From: Solirubrobacteraceae bacterium | GTDB taxonomy: Bacteria > Actinomycetota > Thermoleophilia > Solirubrobacterales > Solirubrobacteraceae | Length of the DNA stretch: 64,000 bases | Reading direction: 5' to 3' | NCBI GenBank assembly: GCA_017882375.1 | Contig: JADGPP010000005.1 | Coordinates: 23,803 to 87,802, forward strand | Shown here: positions 36,195 through 45,470 of the stretch, in pieces | Layout: each line of letters begins with the position of its first letter | Numbering within the stretch: the stretch's first letter is position 1 | Notes under the pieces: model-generated | Databases searched by the model: none | Seen by the model: only the letters and a program-made list of their open reading frames with translations | Told to the model about the DNA's origin: nothing | Position numbers and translations under genes: made by a program

Positions 36195-36256
36195 ACTTTC
36201 CCGGCTCTCGCCGGTCCCTGCCCGACGCAACGAACCTGGAGCCAATTCCCGCTGCC

Positions 36257-37468
36257 ATGACCGAGTTTTCCGACAACGAATTCCTGTTCACGTCCGAGTC
36301 CGTCACCGAGGGACACCCGGACAAGATCGCCGACCAGATCTCCGACGGCGTGCTCGATGCCGTGCTCAAGGACGATCCGTACGGCCGCGTCGCATGCGAG
36401 ACGCTCGTGAACACGGGTCTGATCGTCGTATCCGGCGAGATCTCGACCGACACCTACGTGGACATCCAGGAGGTCGCACGCGAGACCGTGCGCAAGATCG
36501 GCTACACCGACGCCGACCTCGGCTTCTCGGCGGACTCGTGCGCGGTGCTCAACGCGATCGACAAGCAGTCGCCGGACATCGCGCAGGGGGTGGACAAGGC
36601 CTATGAGGCGCGAACCGATGCAAGCGACGAGGACGAGCTGGACGTCGCCGGCGCCGGCGACCAGGGGATGATGTTCGGGTACGCGACCAACGAGACCGAC
36701 ACGCTGATGCCGTTGCCGATCTCGCTGGCGCACCGCCTCGCCGAGCGCCTGGCCGCGGTTCGCAAGACCGGCACGCTCGACTACCTGCGCCCGGACGGCA
36801 AGACGCAGGTCAGCGTCCGCTACCAGGACGGCAAGCCGGTCGAGATCGAAAAGCTTCTGATCTCCACGCAGCACGCCGCGGGAGCGGAGTCGCTGATCCC
36901 GGACGACCTCTGGGAGCACGTCGTAGAGCCGATCCTGGCGAAGGACCTGTATGACGCCGACAAGCTGCGCAAGAACTTCCTCGTCAACCCGACCGGCAAA
37001 TTCGTGATCGGTGGCCCGGTGGGCGACGCGGGGCTGACCGGACGCAAGATCATCGTCGACACCTACGGCGGCATGGCCCGCCACGGCGGCGGCGCCTTCT
37101 CCGGCAAGGACCCCTCCAAGGTCGATCGCTCGGCCGCCTACGCTGCGCGCTGGGTCGCCAAGACGATCGTCGCCGCGGGATTGGCCGAACGCGCCGAAGT
37201 GCAGGTCGCCTACGCGATTGGCGTCGCCCACCCGGTATCGGTGATGGTCGAGACGTTCGGCACCGAGCAGATCGGCCGCGGCCAGATCGCCAAAGCCGTC
37301 GACGCGGTCTTCGACCTGCGCCCGGGCGCCTTTCGCGAGGAGCTCAACCTGCACCGCCCGATCTACCAGAAGACGGCCGCATACGGCCACTTCGGCCGCG
37401 ACGACCACGACTTCACGTGGGAGCGGACCGACAAGGCCGACGCCCTGCGGTCTGCCGCCGGGCTCTAG
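36257..37468 (+). CDS. metK: S-adenosylmethionine synthetase
   Basis: The 403-aa enzyme makes SAM from methionine and [24 protein letters not shown] is the N-terminal active-site signature. [33 protein letters not shown] and [19 protein letters not shown] are also diagnostic. The 62-bp gap after der contains a TAGACT (-10-like, overlapping the der stop) and a small CCGGC-TCTC-GCCGG hairpin. It is too short for a known SAM riboswitch. Confidence 0.97.
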   Translation: MTEFSDNEFLFTSESVTEGHPDKIADQISDGVLDAVLKDDPYGRVACETLVNTGLIVVSGEISTDTYVDIQEVARETVRKIGYTDADLGFSADSCAVLNAIDKQSPDIAQGVDKAYEARTDASDEDELDVAGAGDQGMMFGYATNETDTLMPLPISLAHRLAERLAAVRKTGTLDYLRPDGKTQVSVRYQDGKPVEIEKLLISTQHAAGAESLIPDDLWEHVVEPILAKDLYDADKLRKNFLVNPTGKFVIGGPVGDAGLTGRKIIVDTYGGMARHGGGAFSGKDPSKVDRSAAYAARWVAKTIVAAGLAERAEVQVAYAIGVAHPVSVMVETFGTEQIGRGQIAKAVDAVFDLRPGAFREELNLHRPIYQKTAAYGHFGRDDHDFTWERTDKADALRSAAGL

Positions 37469-37481
37469 CCGCCGGCCAGTC

Positions 37482-37487
37482 TAAGGT
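37482..37487 (+). promoter_or_regulatory. Candidate leaderless -10 box before priA
   Basis: TAAGGT ends 7 nt before the priA ATG. Confidence 0.35.
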
Positions 37488-37494
37488 CCGGGCG

Positions 37495-39579
37495 ATGTCC
37501 TCCATCGCCCAGGTCGAGCCGATGACCACGGCCCGCGCGCTGCGCGGGCCGTTCGACTACCGGCTGCCGGAGGAGCTGCGCGGCGGCGCGGTGGAGGTGG
37601 GCTCGATGCTCGTCGTGCCGTTCGGACGGCGCGAGGTTCTCGGCGTCGTCGTGGGCCTCGCCGACAGCAGCGATGTCGCCGCGGAGAAGCTGCTGGCGCC
37701 GCTGCGCGCGCTGGAGCTCGGCGTGCCTGCCGAGATGGTGGCACTGGCCGAATGGATCGCCGCGGAGTACTGCTCGACGCTCGCCCGCGGTCTCGGCCTC
37801 GTTCTGCCGCCGGGGGCGACGCGCAGGCTCAGTGGGCGCAAACGCCGCGCGGTGAAGCGCAGCGAACATGTTCCCGTGGGGGCGCGCTCGCCCGAGCCGC
37901 CGGTGCCCAACGACGAGCAGCAGGCCGTGCTCACGCTGCTTCAGGATGCATTGAGTGAGCGCGCGGCGCATGCGCGGCTGCTGCACGGGGTCACCGGCTC
38001 GGGCAAGACGGAGATCTACCTGCGGGCCGCCGAGACGGCGCTCGCACAGGGCCGCGGCGCGATCGTGCTCGTTCCCGAGATCGCCCTTACACCGCAGATT
38101 GTCGGGCGCTTCATCGAACGCTTCGGTGACACGGTCGCGGTGATGCACTCACAGCTGCGCCCGGGCGAGCGCTACGCGGAATGGCGACGGCTGCGCGAGG
38201 GCGACGCGCGCATCTGCGTCGGCCCGCGCTCGGCCGTGTTCGCGCCGATCGATCGGCTGGGTCTGATCGTCGTCGACGAGGAGCACGACGCCTCCTACAA
38301 GCACGAAGGCGATCCGCGCTACGACGCCCGCGACGTGGCCGCCGAGCGCGCGCGGCGCAGCGACGCGGTGCTGCTGCTCGGCAGCGCGACGCCGCGCGCC
38401 GAGAGCGCACTGCGCGTGCCCCGCTCGACGCTCGCACGCAGGGTCGACGGACGCCCGCTGCCCGACGTGGAGATACTCGACATGCGGGGCGAGACCCACG
38501 GGCTGCACCCGACGACCGCGCAGGGGCTCGCGCAGGTTCGCGCCGCGCGCTGCAAGGCGATCGTGCTGCTCAACCGCCGTGGCTGGTCCAACTTCCTCTC
38601 CTGCCGCTCCTGCGGCCGGGTATGGGGATGTCCGCACTGCGATGTCGCGCTCGTCCTGCACCGCGCGGGCGGCTTCGTCGCCTGCCATCACTGCGGCCAT
38701 CGCGAGCCGGCGCCGCAGCGATGCGAGGCCTGCTCGTCAACGTCGGTCGCGCGTCACGGCGTGGGCACCGAGCGCCTGCAGCACGAACTGGCGGCCGTGC
38801 TCGACGACGACGGCGCCTTCCCGATCTTCCGCCTCGACGCCGATGTCGTCTCCGGCGCCGGCTCGGGGGCGCGTGCAGCCGGCGCGGACGCCGCCGATGC
38901 AGCGGGCGCAGCCCGGCACGCCGAGGATGGCCAGGGCGGCGTCGGAGCGCTGCTGCGGCGCTTCGAGGCGGCCGAGTGCGGGGTGCTGATCGGGACGCAG
39001 ATGGTCGCCAAGGGCCACGACTTCCCCGACGTCGCGCTCGGCGTGGTGCTCGATGCCGACGCGACGCTGCGCTTCCCCGACTTCCGCGCCGAGGAGCGCA
39101 CGTTCGCGCTGATCGCCCAGCTCGCCGGTCGCGTCGGGCGAGGCGGCGAGGGGCGCGTGCTCGTGCAGACGATCGCGCCCGACGCGCGCGCGATCGCCTA
39201 CGCGGCACGGCATGACAGCGATGGCTTCTTGGCGGGCGAGCTGCAGCGACGCGAGGCGCTCAGCTATCCGCCGTTCTCGCATCTGATCAGGGTCGTGTGC
39301 TCGGCCGAGCACGCCGAGGCGGCGCGCACGGCCGCGGCGGCCGTTCGCGCGAGCTTCACCGCTCACATGCGACAAAGCGAGGCCGGCGACAGCGATGGCG
39401 CCACGGTGCTCGGCCCGGCCTCGCTGTTTCGCCTGCGCGGGCGCGAGCGCGAGGTGCTGGTCATCAAGGCGGCCGAGCGGCGCGGCGCCGTGCAGGCCGT
39501 CGGCGCGGCCGTGCAGGACGTCTCGGGAGGGCGCGAGCACCAGGGCGTGAACTTCAGCGTCGACGTGGATCCGCAATAG
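37495..39579 (+). CDS. priA: Primosomal protein N' (replication restart helicase PriA)
   Basis: The 694-aa superfamily 2 helicase restarts stalled forks. It has the Walker A motif GVTGSGKTEIYL (about 165-176) and the Walker B DEEHDASYKHE. Paired zinc-binding cysteines are visible (CRSCGRVWGCPHC, CHHCGH, CEACSS), as is a C-terminal helicase domain with IGTQMVAKGHDFPDV and QLAGRVGRGGEGRV. An Ala/Asp/Gly-rich insertion of about 30 residues precedes IGTQMV. Several actinobacterial PriA proteins lack helicase motifs, but here they look intact. Confidence 0.94.
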   Translation: MSSIAQVEPMTTARALRGPFDYRLPEELRGGAVEVGSMLVVPFGRREVLGVVVGLADSSDVAAEKLLAPLRALELGVPAEMVALAEWIAAEYCSTLARGLGLVLPPGATRRLSGRKRRAVKRSEHVPVGARSPEPPVPNDEQQAVLTLLQDALSERAAHARLLHGVTGSGKTEIYLRAAETALAQGRGAIVLVPEIALTPQIVGRFIERFGDTVAVMHSQLRPGERYAEWRRLREGDARICVGPRSAVFAPIDRLGLIVVDEEHDASYKHEGDPRYDARDVAAERARRSDAVLLLGSATPRAESALRVPRSTLARRVDGRPLPDVEILDMRGETHGLHPTTAQGLAQVRAARCKAIVLLNRRGWSNFLSCRSCGRVWGCPHCDVALVLHRAGGFVACHHCGHREPAPQRCEACSSTSVARHGVGTERLQHELAAVLDDDGAFPIFRLDADVVSGAGSGARAAGADAADAAGAARHAEDGQGGVGALLRRFEAAECGVLIGTQMVAKGHDFPDVALGVVLDADATLRFPDFRAEERTFALIAQLAGRVGRGGEGRVLVQTIAPDARAIAYAARHDSDGFLAGELQRREALSYPPFSHLIRVVCSAEHAEAARTAAAAVRASFTAHMRQSEAGDSDGATVLGPASLFRLRGREREVLVIKAAERRGAVQAVGAAVQDVSGGREHQGVNFSVDVDPQ

Positions 39580-39629
39580 GCGGACCTTCAGGTAATTTGC
39601 TCGACTCGAAATCGGATACGAGGGTAATC

Positions 39630-41804
39630 ATGTGGGAGACGCGCCGCAGGTTCGCTGTGCCTGCCGACTGCGAGCGGTCGCAGACTCGTAGCGCCTCGCG
39701 CGTGATGGCGCTCCGCGTCGCGATGACCGCGCTGATCGTCGTCTCGACGGTCGCGATGGCCGCGGCGACTGCCGGGGCCACGGTCGCGGATCTTCCCAAC
39801 GGCCAGCGCTTGAGCTACCAACCCGCGCCCATCGCGCACAGCAAGGCCGCGGCTCGCGCACGAGTGTTCGACACGTTCTTCACGAATCTGGACTACGGCG
39901 GCGGGCCGATCATGACGTCGAACACCGACTACACCCTCTACTGGCGCCCCGCCACTGCCACCGCGTATCCGGCCGACTTCAAGTCCGGCGTGAACACGTA
40001 CTTCAAAGACCTCGAACACGACAGCGGGGGCAATCAGAACGTCGAGTCGGTCGCGACTCAGTACAACGACTCGTCCGGGCAGTTCGTCAAATACCAGACG
40101 GCGTTCGGCGGCGAACTCGCAGATGAAGACCTCTACCCGACCAACGGCTGCACGCGCGCGCCGAAATGCCTGACCGATGAACAGCTGCGCACCGAGATCG
40201 TCAAATACGTTGGGGAACACAAACTACCGACAGATATGAATCACGAGTACTTCCTGCTCACGCCGGAAGGCGTTGAGAGCTGCTTCGAAGAATCGCCAGA
40301 AGCCGAATGCTCGGCGAACGTCAGCAACGAAGAATTCGCCTCCTACTGCGCTTATCACGGGATCATCCACCTGGTGGGCGGAGGGGTGATCGTCTATGCA
40401 AACGACCCGTTCGTAAACGGCAAACTTTGCGACGAAGAACACCACATCAACGGCACGTCTGATTCAGCGCTGTTCGGAGGGCTAAGCCACGAGCACAACG
40501 AGTCGATCACGGACCCGGAACCCAACAACGCGTGGACGGACTGGGGTAAACTCACCGGAGAGAACGGCGACAAGTGCCGCACGTTCGAACCTCCAAGCGA
40601 ATTCGGCGAACCGTTGGGCGAAGTAGAGGTTGGGGGCAAAAAACTCACGTACAACCAGGAAATCAACGGCCACAAGTACTGGTATCAGCAGGAGTGGAGC
40701 AACAAAGGTGACCAATGCCTGCAGAGGCTGACCTTCAGTGCTTCGGAAGCTCCGACTGGAAGATTCCTCGCCGGGGCCGTGGGTGTTAACGAAGTCGAAC
40801 TCGACGTCGCCGGATCGAGCGCGGGGGCAAGCGTCCGCTATAGCTGGCAATTCAACGATCGCGAAGGCAATCTCGAAGACCAAACGAGTGAGACCACGGC
40901 GCTGACGATCCGGCACAAATTCCCTACATCCGGCGTCTACACGGTGGCGCTCACGGTCTTTGAGCCCGACGGAACGAGCATCGGCACCGCGCACACCATA
41001 GAAGCTGGCGGGTCTGGCCCGGCGGCGAAAATAGCCGTCGCCACCGCCACGCCCACGGCGGGGCTGCCGGTCGCCTTCGACGGCACTGAATCCACCGATC
41101 CACCCGGCGGCTCGATTGCCACCTACGCGTGGGACTTCGGCGACGGCGCGGAAGGTAGCGGCGCGACGCCGTCGCACACCTACGCCGCGGTCGGCTCCTA
41201 TACCGCCACACTGACGGTGATGGGCACAGACGGTCTGACCGCGAGCACGACACGTCTGGTGACTGTCGCCGCGCCGTCCTCGGGCAGCGGAGGTGGGGAC
41301 GGAGGAAGCGAAGCGGGCGGAGCTACCGGCGGCGGAACCCGAACCAGCGCAAGCAGCTCGAGCACGCCAGCGACCGCCGCCGCGCGGACGGTGGCGCCGA
41401 ACAGCGCGTTCAGCGCTCGCACTGGCACGTTCGCTCCGGCGACCGGCGCGATCGCCTTCACGGAGTCGGTCTCAGACCCGGGAACCTTCAGCTGGCTTGC
41501 GACCTTCCAGAACGGCAGGTTCGGCGCGTTCGCCTCGAGCAGCACGTGCAAGGCCGGCTTCATCAAGCTGGCCGGCAAGTGTCGTCCGGCGAAGATCGTG
41601 TTCGCCAAAGGGCGTCAGGCAGTTGCGGGCGCGGGCACGGTGAGCTTCACACTGAAGCCGAGCGCGTCGGCCGCGAAGGCGCTCAAGAACGCATTGAAGA
41701 AGGGCAAGGGTCTTCCGGTCTCGGTCTCGCTGTCGTTTCAGTCCTTGCGCGGCGGGGGCCCGGTCACTCACGTCCTGTCGTTGACCGTCAAGCTGAAGAA
41801 GTAG
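39630..41804 (+). CDS. Secreted PKD-domain protein with HEHNE motif
   Basis: The 724-aa protein has a signal peptide (hydrophobic stretch after the internal Met at residue 26, cleavage near TAGA) and an N-terminal domain of about 300 residues. Around residue 287 that domain reads GLSHEHNESITDPEPNNAW. This resembles the HExxE...NP/DP...W segment of EXORDIUM/phosphate-induced-type and putative metallopeptidase proteins. Two PKD-like beta domains follow (about 395-450 and 455-540, second with WDFGDG). A Ser/Gly linker and a C-terminal module of about 100 residues with a Cys pair (STCKAGF...GKCRP) end the protein. Base composition is lower in GC, with many GAA/AAC codons. Function unknown. Confidence 0.75.
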   Translation: MWETRRRFAVPADCERSQTRSASRVMALRVAMTALIVVSTVAMAAATAGATVADLPNGQRLSYQPAPIAHSKAAARARVFDTFFTNLDYGGGPIMTSNTDYTLYWRPATATAYPADFKSGVNTYFKDLEHDSGGNQNVESVATQYNDSSGQFVKYQTAFGGELADEDLYPTNGCTRAPKCLTDEQLRTEIVKYVGEHKLPTDMNHEYFLLTPEGVESCFEESPEAECSANVSNEEFASYCAYHGIIHLVGGGVIVYANDPFVNGKLCDEEHHINGTSDSALFGGLSHEHNESITDPEPNNAWTDWGKLTGENGDKCRTFEPPSEFGEPLGEVEVGGKKLTYNQEINGHKYWYQQEWSNKGDQCLQRLTFSASEAPTGRFLAGAVGVNEVELDVAGSSAGASVRYSWQFNDREGNLEDQTSETTALTIRHKFPTSGVYTVALTVFEPDGTSIGTAHTIEAGGSGPAAKIAVATATPTAGLPVAFDGTESTDPPGGSIATYAWDFGDGAEGSGATPSHTYAAVGSYTATLTVMGTDGLTASTTRLVTVAAPSSGSGGGDGGSEAGGATGGGTRTSASSSSTPATAAARTVAPNSAFSARTGTFAPATGAIAFTESVSDPGTFSWLATFQNGRFGAFASSSTCKAGFIKLAGKCRPAKIVFAKGRQAVAGAGTVSFTLKPSASAAKALKNALKKGKGLPVSVSLSFQSLRGGGPVTHVLSLTVKLKK

Positions 41805-41831
41805 CTCCACGCGCTGAGCTCACGAGCCTCA

Positions 41832-41837
41832 TAAACT
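41832..41837 (+). promoter_or_regulatory. Candidate leaderless -10 box before def
   Basis: TAAACT ends 7 nt before the def ATG in a 40-bp gap. Confidence 0.45.
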
Positions 41838-41844
41838 GGGCTCT

Positions 41845-42504
41845 ATGAGCGCAGAGGAACGCACCCGAGAGGGAGAGGCCGAGCTCGAGGAGCTGCCGAT
41901 CCCGACGTCCGAGGACGCCGACGTCGAGGTCGAGCGCGAGCAGGATGCGCCCGAGCCGGCCGAGCTCGATCCCGAGACCCGCGAACGTCGCGACGCGGCG
42001 CTGGCTCACGTGCGCAAGCTCGGCGATCCCGTGCTGCGTGCGACCGCGCTGCCGGTCGAGCGCTTCGACGACTCTCTGCGTCGGGAGGTGCAGCGGATGG
42101 GCGTGTTGATGCACGATGCGCTCGGCGTGGGCCTGGCGGCGACGCAGCTGGGGGTGCTTCATCGCGTGCTCGTCTACCGCGCCTATCCCGAGGATCCGCT
42201 GGCGGCGCTCGTCAATCCGGTGATCGAGTGGACGAGCGACGAGTTGGAGGCGGCCGAAGAGGGGTGTCTGAGCCTGCCCGGCGTGCACGTCGAGGTGCAA
42301 CGGCCGGTGCGCGTGCGCGTTCGCGCGCGCGACGAGCACGGCCAGGAGCTGCAGGTCGAGGCCGAGGGGCTGCCGGCGCGCGTGATCCAGCACGAGATCG
42401 ACCACCTCGACGGCATCCTGATCCTCGATCGCATCTCGCGCGAGGCACGCAAGGAGGCGATGCGCGCGATGCGCGAGGCGCAGGAGACGGCGAGCGCGGC
42501 CTAG
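41845..42504 (+). CDS. def: Peptide deformylase with acidic N-terminal extension
   Basis: The 219-aa metalloprotease removes formyl groups from nascent proteins. All three motifs are present: GVGLAATQLG, EEGCLSLPG (metal ligand C141) and HEIDH (H183, H187, catalytic E184). The conserved domain begins at about residue 54 with VRKLGDPVLR. The first 50 or so residues are an acidic, Pro/Glu-rich extension not seen in the usual 165-180 aa enzyme. No start lies between the acidic segment and the domain, so it is probably translated. It is followed by fmt, its functional partner. Confidence 0.95.
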   Translation: MSAEERTREGEAELEELPIPTSEDADVEVEREQDAPEPAELDPETRERRDAALAHVRKLGDPVLRATALPVERFDDSLRREVQRMGVLMHDALGVGLAATQLGVLHRVLVYRAYPEDPLAALVNPVIEWTSDELEAAEEGCLSLPGVHVEVQRPVRVRVRARDEHGQELQVEAEGLPARVIQHEIDHLDGILILDRISREARKEAMRAMREAQETASAA

Positions 42505-42523
42505 CGGCCGCTCGTCGCGCGCC

Positions 42524-43447
42524 TTGAGAACCGTCTTCCTCGGCACGAACGACTTCGCCGCGCAGATACTGCAGCGCCTCGCCGATCGCCCAGAGCATCG
42601 CCCTGCGCTCGTCCTGACGCGTCCGGACCGCCCGCGCGGACGGGGGCGCCGCCTCGCCTCGCCGCCGGTCGCCGAGCGGGCGCGGAAGCTCGGCCTTGCG
42701 CTCGAGCAGCCCGACAGCGTCAACGACGCGCAGACCGTCGAGCGAATCGCGGCGGCCGAGCCCGACGCGGTCGTGGTGTGCGCTTTCGGCGCGCTGATCA
42801 AGGAGCCGCTGCTGTCGGCGCACGAGCTGCTCAACGTGCATCCCTCGCTGCTGCCGCGCTGGCGCGGGGCCGCGCCGATCGAGCGGGCGATCATGGCCGG
42901 CGACGCCGAGAGCGGCGTTTCGATCATGCGCCTGACCGTGGGCCTGGACAGCGGGCCGGTGTGCCTCTCCGGATCGCAGCCGATCGACGAGCGTGACACC
43001 TACGGCTCGCTCGCCGCGCGCCTGCAGCAGCTGGGCGCCGATCTGCTGCTCGATGCGCTCGACCGCAAAGCACAGGGGAGCCCGCTGGAGTTCGTCGAGC
43101 AGGACGAGGCCGCAGCGACGTACGCCGAGAAGATCGCCGCGGAGGACCGCCTGCTCGACCCGGCTCGCCCGGCGCAGGAGCTCGAGCGCGCCGTGCGCGC
43201 GCTCAGCCCGCATATCGGCGCGCGCGTGCAGCTGTCCGACGGCACCGCGCTCGGCGTGCACGAGGCGACGCTCGTCACACTGGCGCCCGCCGGAGAGGCC
43301 GGACTGGGCGTGAGCGAGCACGAGGGACGCCTGCTGCTTGGCTGCAGCGTCGGGGCGCTGGAGCTGCGCAGCGTGCAGCCGCCCGGCGGTCGGCCGATGG
43401 ACGCCGGCTCCTACCTACGCGGTCACGGTCTTCCCGGGCGGCGGTAG
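42524..43447 (+). CDS. fmt: Methionyl-tRNA formyltransferase
   Basis: The 307-aa enzyme formylates initiator Met-tRNA. LRTVFLGTNDFAAQILQRL is the N-terminal fold; LLNVHPSLLPRWRGAAPIERAIMAGD holds the catalytic Asn-His and SLLPxxRG loop. A C-terminal OB-like domain ends the protein. The start is TTG 42524, the only start that keeps the RTVFLGT motif. Its last 25 nt overlap the convergent PNPOx-fold gene. Confidence 0.95.
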   Translation: MRTVFLGTNDFAAQILQRLADRPEHRPALVLTRPDRPRGRGRRLASPPVAERARKLGLALEQPDSVNDAQTVERIAAAEPDAVVVCAFGALIKEPLLSAHELLNVHPSLLPRWRGAAPIERAIMAGDAESGVSIMRLTVGLDSGPVCLSGSQPIDERDTYGSLAARLQQLGADLLLDALDRKAQGSPLEFVEQDEAAATYAEKIAAEDRLLDPARPAQELERAVRALSPHIGARVQLSDGTALGVHEATLVTLAPAGEAGLGVSEHEGRLLLGCSVGALELRSVQPPGGRPMDAGSYLRGHGLPGRR

Positions 43448-44121
43448 GCCGTCGCGGACGGCGGCGCTGGCGTGCCGGGCGCCAAGCGGGGGTCCTGGCG
43501 CGGGTCGCGCGCTTCGCTGACGATCGGGATCACGCCGGCCCAGACCGGCAGCCCATGGTCCTCCTCGTCGTCCATCGGCGGCCCCGTGCGGATCTTCGCC
43601 GAGGCCTGCTCGATCGGCAGCGCGAGCACCGCGGTGGCCTTCAGCTCCTTCTCCGTCGGCGTGCGCGCTTCGGCCCAGCGCCCCGGGACTATGTGCTCGA
43701 CGATCGCTTCCAGCGCGGTCAGCTTCTCCGCGGAGGACTCGACGAGGGTCGCCTTTCCGAGCAGCATCACCGAGCGATAGTTGGCCGAGTGCTGCATCGC
43801 CGCACGCGCGAGCACCAGGCCGTCGAGCAGTGAGACGGTGAGACAGGCGGGTGCGCCCGCGCGCAGGGCGCGCAGCGTGCGGCTGGCGGTCGAGCCGTGC
43901 AGGTAGACGACGTCGCCGCGGCGGGCGTGCAGCGTGGGGACCACGAATGGCTGGCCGTGCTCGTCGGCGATGCCGAGGTGGGCGATCAGCGCCTCGTCGA
44001 GGATCGCGTCGATCGCCGCCCGCTCGTGGCTGCCGCGTTCGCGCTTGCGGCGCAGGCGAACTCTGTCGCTGGCTGGTTCGCTCGACGCGGAAGGTGACAC
44101 CGCCGCTCCTCCATCTGCCAT
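43423..44121 (-). CDS. Pyridoxamine 5'-phosphate oxidase-fold flavin-binding protein
   Basis: The 232-aa split-barrel protein resembles the NimA/COG3467 branch of the PNPOx superfamily. LIAHLGIADEHGQPFVVPTLHARRGDVVYLHGSTASRTLRAL is typical of this group, and YRSVMLLGKATLVE forms a later strand. It lacks the specific signature of PdxH. It may bind FMN or F420 and reduce or sequester small molecules; the substrate is unknown. It is divergent from a MocR/PtsJ-type PLP-binding regulator with 11 bp between start codons, hinting at a vitamin B6-linked role or control. Confidence 0.8.
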   Translation of the reverse strand: MADGGAAVSPSASSEPASDRVRLRRKRERGSHERAAIDAILDEALIAHLGIADEHGQPFVVPTLHARRGDVVYLHGSTASRTLRALRAGAPACLTVSLLDGLVLARAAMQHSANYRSVMLLGKATLVESSAEKLTALEAIVEHIVPGRWAEARTPTEKELKATAVLALPIEQASAKIRTGPPMDDEEDHGLPVWAGVIPIVSEARDPRQDPRLAPGTPAPPSATAYRRPGRP

Positions 44122-44126
44122 AGTAC
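44121..44126 (+). promoter_or_regulatory. Candidate -10 box in the 11-bp divergent gap
   Basis: TAGTAC ends 6 nt before the GTG of the MocR-like gene and overlaps the start codon of the divergent gene. Control elements for both genes must lie on top of the start codons. Confidence 0.3.
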
Positions 44127-44132
44127 AGACAA

Positions 44133-45464
44133 GTGACTGACCTGAAACAGTATCGAATCACGGCCTCGACCGCAGCGGAGCTCGTCGACGGCGTCGAGTC
44201 GGCGCTGGCGCGCGGAGAGCTGGCGCCCGGCCAGCGGCTCGCGTCGGTCAGGCGGCTCGCGCTGGAGGTGGGCCTGAGCCCGGTGACCGTCGCGGCGGCG
44301 ATCGCCGAGCTTCGCCGCCGTGGCGTGGTGGTGACCGAGCCGCGCCGCGGCATGCGCATCGGCGAACGCCCGCCGATCGGAGCGGCACGCGCCGCGCTGC
44401 CGGTGCCGCCGGGCGCGCGCAATCTCTCGCTGGGCAATCCTGACCCGCAGCTGCTGCCCGATATCTCGCTCGCGCTCGCCTACACGCAGCTGCCGGTGCG
44501 CCTCTATGGAGAGCCCGCGGCGCTGCCCGAGCTGGCCGAGCTCGCGCGCGAGCAGCTGAGTGCCGACGCGATCCCGGGGGAGTTGCCGTGCATCGTCAGC
44601 GGCGCGCTCGACGGGATCGAGCGGGTGATCGAGGCGCATCTGCACCCGGGAGATCGCGTCGCGGTGGAGAACCCCGGCTATGCAGCGCTGTTTGATCTGC
44701 TGCGCGCGCACGGCCTCGTGCTCGAGCCGGTGGCGATCGACGAGCGGGGCATGCGCCCGGAGGAGCTCAGGGCAGCGTTGCATCGCGGCGCCAGCGCCGC
44801 GATCGTCACGCCGCGCGGTCAGAACCCGACGGGCGCGGCGCTCGATGCCCGCCGCGCGGCTCAGCTGCGCTCTGTGCTTGCCGGCGCGCCGCAGACGCTC
44901 GTGATCGAGGACGACCACCTCGGTCCGATCGCCGGCAGCGAGCTGCACACGACGGTCACCGCAATGCAGCGCTGGGCCGCGACCCGCTCGGTGGCCAAGG
45001 CGCTCGGCCCGGACCTGCGCTTGGCGGTGCTTGCCGGCGATCCGCAGACGCTCGCGCGCGTGCAGGGGCGCCAGCAGTGTGGCCCCGGCTGGGTGAGCCA
45101 CATTCTCCAGCGCCTGGTGCTCGGGATGTGGCGCGATCCCGCAGTGCTCGCACGGATCGAGCGCGCCCGCACGACCTACGCGTCGCGACGCGAGCACTTC
45201 CTGGGAGCGCTCGACGAGCACGGGATCGGCGCCACCGGGCCGTCTGGCCTGAACGTGTGGGTGCCGGTCGAGGACGAGACGGGCGTCGTCGGAGCGCTCT
45301 TGCAGCGCGGCTGGGTGGTGGCGCCCGGAGCGCCATTTCGCCTGGCGGCAAGTCCCGCGGCGATCCGCGTCACGATCGCCACGCTGGCCGAGCAGGAGTC
45401 CACGCGACTGGCGGCCGATCTGGCGGATGTGCTCGCGCCGGCGCGAGCCAGCCGCGCGGGATAG
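44133..45464 (+). CDS. MocR/PtsJ-type regulator: GntR winged helix fused to aminotransferase-like domain
   Basis: The 443-aa protein has a GntR winged helix (about 15-80; LASVRRLALEVGLSPVTVAAAIAELRRRGVV) followed by a fold-type I aminotransferase-like domain. The latter has SGALDGIERVIEAHLHPGDRVAVENPGY, TPRGQNPTGAALD and the expected PLP lysine in SVAKALGPDLRL (K289). MocR proteins usually sense PLP or a related ligand and regulate the neighbouring divergent gene, here the PNPOx-fold gene. PtsJ/PdxR-like control of B6 metabolism is the best guess. GTG 44133 is the start; no Shine-Dalgarno is visible. Confidence 0.88.
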   Translation: MTDLKQYRITASTAAELVDGVESALARGELAPGQRLASVRRLALEVGLSPVTVAAAIAELRRRGVVVTEPRRGMRIGERPPIGAARAALPVPPGARNLSLGNPDPQLLPDISLALAYTQLPVRLYGEPAALPELAELAREQLSADAIPGELPCIVSGALDGIERVIEAHLHPGDRVAVENPGYAALFDLLRAHGLVLEPVAIDERGMRPEELRAALHRGASAAIVTPRGQNPTGAALDARRAAQLRSVLAGAPQTLVIEDDHLGPIAGSELHTTVTAMQRWAATRSVAKALGPDLRLAVLAGDPQTLARVQGRQQCGPGWVSHILQRLVLGMWRDPAVLARIERARTTYASRREHFLGALDEHGIGATGPSGLNVWVPVEDETGVVGALLQRGWVVAPGAPFRLAASPAAIRVTIATLAEQESTRLAADLADVLAPARASRAG

Positions 45465-45470
45465 CCGATC

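Noticed and set aside
36195-36256. SAM riboswitch before metK
   Set aside because: 62-bp gap is too small and holds only a 5-bp stem.
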